Positions 57,370-64,000 of a stretch of DNA of 64,000 nucleotides are shown here, in pieces. The DNA is from Onthophagus taurus. Taxonomy: Eukaryota > Arthropoda > Insecta > Coleoptera > Scarabaeidae. Within the stretch, counting starts at the first letter, position 1, and every line of letters begins with the position of its first letter. The notes under the pieces were generated by a model. It saw nothing but the letters and a program-made list of their open reading frames with translations, was not told where the DNA came from and ran no database searches. Where the stretch lies: the NCBI RefSeq assembly GCF_036711975.1, contig NC_091971.1, forward strand, positions 23,753,501 through 23,817,500, read 5' to 3'. A program made the translations under genes and the position numbers.

Positions 57370-58424
57370 TTAGCTTGGTCCTTCAGCCATTTCCTGATCA
57401 CTTTTAGACAAAATCATTGGTTCACCTCCCCCCAATCGATTAGGACTAGGACTATCAATCATCCTCATTTGAAAGCTAGGTGAATCGGCGCTCGATAGAG
57501 ATTCGGGTGTCCCCACAGAACTCAATGATCCAGGTAACGGACTCGAAGTTGCTGTAGATGCAGAAACTGTCGATGTTGTTAAAAGCCCCCCACGATCATT
57601 AGTAAAACTATGAAACCGTTTTGTACGAGGACTTAACCCAAACGAGTCGCTTTTTTCCTCTTCTAATTTTCGTTTAACCCCTCCTAAAGGACTTGCTCTT
57701 AAAACAGGACTACAACTTCGGCTGATAAAAGCTTTAGCTCGAGTGGGACTTTGAAAACCAGGTGAATTTAAACGTGTAGGTGAAGGAGAATTACATAAAA
57801 ATGATGAATTTGTGTGGTGATTGGGTAAGTTAATTTGAAGGGGCCCCATTCTGCCCGGTTTTTCAGTGTCATTTACCAATCGGAGATCCTCCCAAGATTG
57901 TGAGATTTGCATCCGCGTTTGAACTTCTCTTTCGTGCGCTTGCTCGCGTTGATTCGCTAAATCGGCGCACTCTTCTTGCCGGATCTGATTTATTCGTGGT
58001 GTTAAACGTAAATTTCCACCCTAAATTGTTATCGTTTAATTTTAAATGCGCTTTATTTTTATAACTTACCGATGAACCTGTTAATGGACTAGAACTTGCG
58101 CTTAATCTCCTCGGCCGTGTATTTGATGGACCAAAAAGTGAAAATGATGTTTGATCCCTAAATTATATAGAAAAATTTAAATAACCTCAAAATGTCATTT
58201 ATAATTCGACCTAACCTCAAATTTTACAACAAATTAAAACTGATTAAGATCATTAAAAAAATGTGGTAATTTCTTAACCTGTTATTTGAATTGTTGGGTG
58301 CTGATGCGGTCATACTGTTGGAGCCGCTATTTTCGTGAATCATTGGGGCACTGGAGCACCGTTTGAGGGTCCCCGTTGTTGTTGGGGAGTCAACGTCCAT
58401 CGCTGTCACCGGATTTATGGACAT
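57370..58424 (-). CDS. PABIR1: FAM122/PABIR-type PP2A-B55 regulator
   Basis: Three exons (58424-58279, 58157-58070, 58020-57370) give 885 nt (294 residues), all junctions GT/AG and in phase. The N-terminus has LKRCSSAPMIHE, matching LRRSNSAPLI of human FAM122A. Exon 3 begins with the B55-binding stretch (LTPRINQIRQEECADLANQR, then EREVQTRMQISQSWEDLRL), closely matching RLHQIKQEE and VQTAMQISQSWEESL. The remainder is Ser/Pro-rich (SPSPTRLNSPGFQSPTRAK, LGGVKRKLEEEK) and predicted disordered. In other animals the protein binds and inhibits PP2A-B55 and is controlled by CHK1 phosphorylation. This gene could equally be named FAM122B-like; the invertebrate gene is single-copy by family knowledge. 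The start codon was chosen as the first ATG before the SSAP motif; a second in-frame ATG is 8 codons later (MDVDS). Confidence 0.92.
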
Positions 58425-58797
58425 TCATAAACACGCAAATAAAGCAAGGCATCGGCGGAGGAGATGTTAAGATACGCGTCAACTACTCGCTTGGGTTGGG
58501 ACTTCGCCCTCGGTATTCATCCGAGGGGCGACAGCGGCTTTTTTTTATTTAAAAATAAAAAAACTTTGCCGACACTCCAGCGCAAAACCGTACCTGTCAA
58601 ATAATTTTTAAAATCGTCCGCTAGAGTGACGCGATTTAAGCGCGAAATTTAAATCATTTTGTTAAAAAAAAAAAATAGATTTTAAAAGAATCTTTAATAT
58701 TAACTTAAATTGTACGTTTTTTAACTTACAAAAAATTATAATCATAAAAATATAATTATTATAATAAATTATAATAATAATTATAAATTATAACTAA

Positions 58798-59372
58798 TTA
58801 TTGTTTCATTTTTTTATTTGGAAATTTTCCTACATTTCCTTTTCCACCACGGTTACCGCCACCGAAATTGCCCCTCGCGGCTGGTCTTGTTCTTTGATTT
58901 TGCCCACCTCGCCCTCCTTTATTATCCCGCCCACGATTTTTAACTGCGGTTTCTTCCTTCACCATATCAATAACCTCATCAGGGATTCTCAAATATTTGA
59001 TTGTACTCCCACGAATGTAGCATTCAGGCATTCTCCAAAACTTATCCCCATCCTAAAAGCAATAATTATAATCAATAAGAAATTTTGTCCATTTTTATTA
59101 CCCGTGAAGTGCAAATAACTTCTCGTAAGTTGATATTCATCCAATTATCACAACTTACTAAGTGTCCATTGTAAGTTTCACCATTTTTAAGCTCAACAAG
59201 CTGAAATTAAAGTGGTTTTAGTAAGAAATAAGTTTTAAGATGATTATGAACGGAAGAATTTATTTACCATTGGATGGTTTTGTGCTGTACGCAATAAAGA
59301 TAACGGAAGCTACAATTTAAATTTTATTAATTAAATAAGATTTAAATCAATTATTTTAAAAGTTATTACCAT
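58798..59372 (-). CDS. LSM4: U6 snRNA-associated Sm-like protein LSm4
   Basis: Four exons (59372-59370, containing only the ATG; 59309-59268; 59200-59102; 59052-58798) total 399 nt (132 residues). The Sm1/Sm2 fold is complete: [47 protein letters not shown] and [20 protein letters not shown] with [11 protein letters not shown]. The tail is Gly/Arg/Asn-rich ([20 protein letters not shown]), typical of LSm4 RG tails. LSm4 is in the LSm2-8 ring on U6 snRNA and the LSm1-7 decapping ring. An initiator exon coding only ATG is unusual but all junctions are canonical and the protein aligns from residue 1. FAM122 begins about 370 bp downstream on the same strand, and Prx6 starts 488 bp upstream in the opposite direction. 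Confidence 0.94.
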
Positions 59373-59860
59373 TTCTATTTAATTGAAAAAATCCTAACCT
59401 CGAAAATTTATTAGAAATTCTGTAACAGTAAGTACCAACTTATTTTTAGTTCTAAATAATAAAATAAATATAAAAACGGTTTTAATTAAATTTAATATTA
59501 ATAAGTTATTTGTTGTTAAATATCAATTTTAATGTTTATTTTACTCTAAAAACAAATTTTTAAAAGTAAATGTAACAAATAAATGATTCCATTGCATTTC
59601 AAGAAAATCCCTAGATTTAAGTAAATAACGCAAATCTTACAATTAATGAGTCTTTTGAATTCTAAAAGATTGAGATTAATAAGATAAATTTTATTTAAAT
59701 TGTTTAAATAATTTTGAAATTGTGGTTAATTTAATCAAAGCCATCTCAGGAATATCAAAACAAACGAAAATCATCTGTTAATCATAAAAAAAATCTATAA
59801 CCTCACTTTTATCAATCCCGCACTATTTAAATTTCCAGTTTCATCAAAACTAGTCCGAAA
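59373..59860. promoter_or_regulatory. Shared divergent promoter of LSm4 and Prx6
   Basis: 488 bp lie between the two start codons. AT-rich, no TATA box or initiator I can defend. Contains both 5' UTRs. Confidence 0.55.
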
Positions 59861-60652
59861 ATGATTCTCCTCGGTGATGAATTTCCTAATTTTGAAGCTG
59901 AAACCACGGAAGGATCTATCAAATTTCATGAATTTTTAAATGAATCGTAAGCCAACCCAACCTAACCTCAAAAATATTTCAGGAATTAATTTAATTGTAC
60001 GTTTTAATTTCAGTTGGGGTATCCTTTTTTCACATCCAGCCGATTTCACTCCTGTTTGTACAACAGAATTGGCAAGGCTTATAAAATTACACCCTGAATT
60101 TGCAAAACGTAACGTTAAAATCATTGCTTTATCGTGCGATTCAGTTGAAAATCACAAAAAATGGTTTGAAGACATTAAAAAGTACGCTCAGTGTAAAGCA
60201 GAGGATGTATTTCCGTATCCTATTATTGCTGATGAACAACGAAAATTAGCAGTCCAACTTTCGATGCTTGATCCGAACGAAAAAGACTCTGCTGGATTGC
60301 CATTAACAGCACGAGCTGTTTTTATTGTTGATCAAAATAAAAAATTGAGATTATCAATTTTGTATCCAGCAACAACAGGAAGAAATTTTGAGTTAGTATA
60401 ATTAGTTAAAATATTTAAGGTTATGATGTATTCTTTTTTTGTAGTGAAATCTTAAGGGTTGTTGATTCTTTACAAATTACTGATAAGTTTCAAATTGCTA
60501 CTCCAGCGGATTGGAAGCAAGGTGATAATGTTATGGTACAACCGAGTGTTCCAATGGAAGAAGCACAGGTTTTATTTCCAATGATGAGCGAAATGGCGTT
60601 ACCTTCAGGGTTGAAATATCTTAGGCAAACTCCTCAACCGAAAATCAATTAG
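59861..60652 (+). CDS. Prdx6: 1-Cys peroxiredoxin (Prx6 class)
   Basis: Exons 59861-59946, 60014-60391 and 60445-60652 total 672 nt (223 residues), matching the class length. Junctions are GT/AG and in phase. The peroxidatic Cys44 lies in HPADFTPVCTTELARLIKLH; the conserved Thr and Pro of the PxxxTxxC motif are present, and the Arg of LTARAVFIVDQ is the likely partner. No resolving Cys is seen near the C-terminus, supporting the 1-Cys mechanism; NFDEILRVVDSLQITDKFQI and ATPADWKQGDNVMVQPSV are the class-specific C-terminal region. The enzyme reduces hydrogen peroxide and phospholipid hydroperoxides. The SWGILFSHP segment keeps the Ser and His proposed for phospholipase activity in mammals. 3' end is 228 bp from the convergent CREC gene. 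Confidence 0.95.
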
Positions 60653-60880
60653 GTCATTAGCGGACTAAAAATATAAAATAAAACTTTTCATATTTATAAA
60701 AATCTTTTATTGATAGAATCAAAAAAATGTTATACCAAATAAAATTCAGTTCCACTTCTCAATAATTTATTATGGCACATTTTACAACATCTCTAACAAG
60801 AAAAGATTCAATTAAAATTAAAATCAAGGTTATTTTAATGTCAAATTAACATTTTTAGGTTAATTTTATCATAATTAAAA

Positions 60881-61858
60881 TCATAATTCATCATCAAAAT
60901 GATGAATATTATGTAAATGATCTCCATAATCAGTAGCTTCACTTCCAACAAAAATATCATGGTGTTCTAAAATTTCATCAAAACTTAACATTTCATCATG
61001 GTCATCATCACTTGTGGCAAATAAATGATCAACTTCTTCTTGGGCAATTTCATCATTGCTAGGAATTAACCAAGAAACAATTTCTTCCCCTGTTAATTTC
61101 CCATCATGATTTTTATCAAGTTCATTATCAAATTTTTGTTTTTCAACATGTAACCATTCTTTATCATGTTCCCTACCTCTTTCACCAATATATTCTTGAA
61201 AAGTAATTGTTTTATCACCATCTAAATCTTTTTCTCTTAAAGTTTGATCCAAAATAAATGGAATCATGGCAGGATGTTCTTCAGGATGAGTAAAAGCAAC
61301 CCATTCTTCCCCTTCCAAAATTCCATCACCGTTAACATCCGCTATTTTCCACATATCATTATCATCTTTCATTAATTGTTCATTATCGGATGCTATTTCA
61401 TTGCTATCTTCCATTCCATAAGTGTCTTGAATGTATTCTTCCCAAGTTACTTTAAAATCATTATTTTCATCAGCGTCCTCTAAACGCTCTTGAGCTTCTT
61501 CTTCTGTTAACATTTTAAAAGACCTTAAAATCCATGCTTGAAGTTCTTTTCTTCCAATTTTTTTATCACCATTCAAATCCATTTTAGTGAGAAGTATTGC
61601 GAGTCGCTTCTTAGATTCTTCCGGAGATAAATGATCGAACTCCTCCGCTTCCTTAACTGAACCCAAAATAGCTTCATGGTCAAATTCACTGTGATGTTCG
61701 CCACTATCAGATAAATGTCCTCTATCTTTTGGACTATAAGCACCGTCTTGTTCACGTTCACGATTTAAATGCTGCGAATGGCTGTGCATTACCGCTCCAT
61801 GAGTAACGATTAGATAAAAACATGATAAGAAGACGGAGAGGAAGCAAAAATTCCACAT
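60881..61858 (-). CDS. CREC protein (reticulocalbin/calumenin), six EF-hands
   Basis: A single-exon frame of 325 residues. Residues 1-22 form a signal peptide (WNFCFLSVFLSCFYLIVTHG). Six EF-hand loops start at D94 (DLNGDKKIGRKE), D130 (DENNDFKVTWEE), D174 (DVNGDGILEGEE), D211 (DLDGDKTITFQE), D248 (DKNHDGKLTGEE) and D284 (DDDHDEMLSFDE), all with acidic residues at positions 1, 3, 5 and 12 or acceptable substitutes. The C-terminus HHFDDEL resembles the HDEL-type retention signal, so it probably resides in the ER or early secretory pathway as a low-affinity Ca2+ buffer and chaperone. Drosophila has a single such gene, known as supercoiling factor; whether to use that name depends on an alignment. 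The lack of introns is unusual for vertebrate members. Confidence 0.93.
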   Translation of the reverse strand: MWNFCFLSVFLSCFYLIVTHGAVMHSHSQHLNREREQDGAYSPKDRGHLSDSGEHHSEFDHEAILGSVKEAEEFDHLSPEESKKRLAILLTKMDLNGDKKIGRKELQAWILRSFKMLTEEEAQERLEDADENNDFKVTWEEYIQDTYGMEDSNEIASDNEQLMKDDNDMWKIADVNGDGILEGEEWVAFTHPEEHPAMIPFILDQTLREKDLDGDKTITFQEYIGERGREHDKEWLHVEKQKFDNELDKNHDGKLTGEEIVSWLIPSNDEIAQEEVDHLFATSDDDHDEMLSFDEILEHHDIFVGSEATDYGDHLHNIHHFDDEL

Positions 61859-62336
61859 CCTTTAACGTTTTGTTTACAAGAAATGTCACATTTTTTGACG
61901 TTTTAGATCGTTGATATGTGTATAAATAGATCGAGATTTGTTGATTTGAATTGTTATCTTTCTTTAACACTAAAGAAATTGTATTTGTTGTCTTTGTTCT
62001 TATTTCGTTGTGAAATAGTACGCGTATAGTTTTGAAAGGTCAATTGATTGTTTGTTGTCAAATGAAGTTGCTTTAGTGATGGATTAGATTAGATTCTTAT
62101 GAGGTTATCTCTTTTTAATATTAATAAAATCATATTTTTTACCTTTTTCTAATGTTTGAATCACATTATTATTAATGGTGATTGTATTTAAAATAATTTT
62201 TTTGAAACGTCACCTTGACAGTTTTTGATACAATTGCTAATCTAGGTTATGTTATTATTTATAAACAAGTTATTTTTCCAGATTAAACCGTTTTTATATT
62301 GTGTAATGTTGGGTCATTACTGAAAGAAGTTGAGAA
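61859..62336. promoter_or_regulatory. Divergent promoter region between CREC and MROH1-like genes
   Basis: 478 bp between start codons. Contains both 5' UTRs. Pyrimidine-rich and less AT-biased near 61960-62060. No specific motif called. Confidence 0.5.
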
Positions 62337-62783
62337 ATGGTTGAAAAATCTAAAATGAATGCCGAAAGCCAAATGCAAGGTAAAAAATGTTATATTTAAA
62401 GTGAACGTTATAATTGCAATTTTGATTTTTAAGTGGCTATCGGGCTTTTAATAGAAACTATAAATGATAAAAATCCGACTGTTGTTGAAACGGTTGAGCG
62501 TTCTTTACGTAAAATCGCTAAAACTTATCCAAATGAAGTTTTAAAATCATGTTGTCAGTACTCTGAAAGGCAAATAAGAAACAGCGGGGATTTGATACCA
62601 GTTGTTCTAAATATAATGGATATTGTTTGCCAGGATTATATTGTCCAAATCGATGGTGATACTGTTTTAGAAGTCATCACATTATGTATGGACCTAATGA
62701 TTCAGAAACCTACGTTTGAGCCCCATTTACAATTAGCAGCTTCAAGTGTTTTGGTAGCATTAGGAAATAAACACTGTATTCAG
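62337..62783 (+). CDS. MROH1: Maestro HEAT-repeat protein (MROH1-like), 5' exons, partial
   Basis: Exon 1 is 62337-62379 (MVEKSKMNAESQMQ plus one base) and exon 2 is 62434-62783, GT/AG junctions, in phase. Together they encode 131 residues: AIGLLIETINDKNPTVVETV, ERSLRKIAKTYPNEVLKSCC and so on, a run of amphipathic helices characteristic of HEAT repeats. The N-terminal pattern (LLIETINDKNPTV, then YPNEVL) matches MROH1 family starts; human MROH1 is a very long HEAT-repeat protein linked to lysosome positioning. The gene continues past a donor at 62784 and out of the window; no third exon was found before 64000. Confidence 0.75.
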
Positions 62784-63018
62784 GTTGGTGCTAATTAAAA
62801 TATTTTGGTTTAATTCAAGAATCATGTCACTTAAAAATCTTTTTTTTTTTAATCCTCAGTTATTCATGTGCAATTTTGTAACATCTTTAGTCATGCTAGG
62901 TGTTCTGGACCTATAAGCAATAATTTTAGTTTTTATAAGAATTTTATATAAAATTATAATGTAACTTAATTTTGGGTATGTTATAGACTACCCATTACAT
63001 TTACCCACAATATAAATA
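62784..63018. other. Start of MROH1 intron 2
   Basis: AT-rich intron text with no element ends until about 63019. Confidence 0.45.
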
Positions 63019-64000
63019 CAGGTAAACGCTGTTTTACGCCGGGGTTCTGTTCCAAGAGACACCGGCGTAAACAAAATCGGCGTAAATGGAACAAAAATAT
63101 AATGGACGATATTATAAGTTTAGGTTCCATGTCAAAATTCTAAGAACAATCTAACATGTTTATTTAATACATATCCTATGCAGGGTATATCTGAATAACT
63201 GCAACAAACTTCAAGGGGTGATTCTTTAGTGAATTTTAAGGCTACTTTGATATATGAACCATAGACGACTTCGGCTCCTCTAAGAAGCTACAAAAATCCC
63301 CCTCCAAAAATGGCGGAAAATTTTGGTTTAATTTTTTTTTCTCATCTCATGAACCATAAATGCTAGGAAGATTAAATTTGGGGAATATGTTTAACTCATA
63401 ATAGGGCACGTTTTGACCCTACTTGTACTTTCAACCTATCCTTCTAAACTACTAAACGTAACCACCCCCTTTAAATTTTTGCTAAAATTTTTTTTATGCA
63501 GATGATAAATACATTAGAAAAATTTTACGTAGGTAGATGAAATTATCCTAAAACTTTTTTGTCTCTCTAAAATTTTTCCAAAAACGACTAATTTTTGAGA
63601 TAAAAATAATATAGCAAACATTGCCCGTTAAACCACAAGGTTGTCGATCAAAAATTAAACAAGACGCCGGCGTATACAAAATCGGCGTAAAATGAACAAA
63701 ACAACAAAATAAACACAAATACAATGGACGATAAGGTTAGGTTCCTTGTCAAAATTCTAAGAACAATCTAACATGTTTATTTAATACGTATCCTATATAT
63801 ATTCAAAATAAATAATAATCTCTTGATATAAATAATGAAGTTTTGACTAAATTAAAGTCTCACGCGTTTTTGAAAAAAACATCCGATTTCATTTGCTTTG
63901 ATTGTTGCTTCCTTTCTTGCAGAATCATAGCATAAGGTCGAACGGCAGCTGTGACACTTCTTTTAACATTTGCGCTTCGATTGTAATCCCCATCTATCTC
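63019..64000. repeat. Repeat with nested half foldback (MROH1 intron)
   Basis: acgccggggttctgttccaa marks one edge. gacaccggcgtaaacaaaatcggcgtaaa at 63058 and gccggcgtatacaaaatcgg at 63666 begin two direct copies (63063-63180 and 63666-63795) that share ggttcc..gtcaaaattctaag. Between them 63181-63653 is the left arm of the CAGGGTGTATCTG foldback found at 24815. Past 63800, AT-rich with no assigned feature. Confidence 0.6.

Noticed and set aside
1-64000. CRISPR arrays, tRNA or rRNA genes, bacterial operons.
   Set aside because: No regularly spaced short direct repeats with unique spacers, no cloverleaf-type sequence and no operon layout were seen; introns and TE types are those of an insect.

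Overview
This is an AT-rich insect nuclear genome window, most likely beetle-like, although I can only infer the order. Seven spliced or single-exon host genes survive in a region dominated by degenerate transposable elements (TEs). Host genes, in window order: a FAM210-type mitochondrial DUF1279 protein (+, 5161-5976); the Ajuba LIM protein gene jub (-, 20822-31479, five coding exons); a FAM122/PABIR-type PP2A-B55 regulator (-, 57370-58424); the U6 snRNP protein LSm4 (-, 58798-59372); a 1-Cys peroxiredoxin of the Prx6 class (+, 59861-60652); a six-EF-hand CREC protein of the reticulocalbin/calumenin type (-, 60881-61858); and the first two exons of a maestro HEAT-repeat (MROH1-like) gene (+, from 62337) that runs off the window. 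All splice models keep frame across canonical GT/AG junctions.

Layout. 1-1301: end of a Ty3/gypsy element plus its 3' LTR. 1302-4370: a Tc1-like transposon (1730-3752) with a TA-flanked MITE inserted inside its transposase, then a second MITE. 5161-5976: FAM210. 6.9-12.6 kb: a foldback with a second foldback nested in its left arm and a pogo-type transposase fragment in its centre. 12.7-15.9 kb: nested Tc1-like elements. 16.2-20.4 kb: a palindromic MITE and a hAT remnant split by a 2.2-kb foldback. 20.8-31.5 kb: jub, whose 8.7-kb first intron is almost wholly TE (MITEs, nested foldbacks, a duplicated RTE-type reverse transcriptase (RT) fragment, hairpin repeats). 31.9-56 kb: a gene desert holding pogo/Tigger, several IS630/Tc1/mariner families (one with a DUF4817-like head), a USP-like peptidase remnant, long-arm foldbacks, a Penelope-like element, a LINE interrupted by another LINE, a ZBED/hAT fragment and two near-identical 572-bp elements. 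56.3-62.8 kb: a compact cluster of five host genes with short intergenic spaces. 63-64 kb: further repeats.

Functionally the host genes are unrelated housekeeping or regulatory genes: a mitochondrial membrane protein, Hippo/adherens-junction signalling, PP2A control, mRNA decay and splicing, peroxide reduction, secretory-pathway Ca2+ binding, and a HEAT-repeat protein. LSm4 and Prx6 are divergent with 488 bp between start codons; CREC and MROH1 are divergent with 478 bp. I see no tRNA, rRNA, CRISPR array or bacterial-type operon. The most informative observations concern insertion history: exact target-site duplications, nested order, and repeat families that occur several times within this one window.
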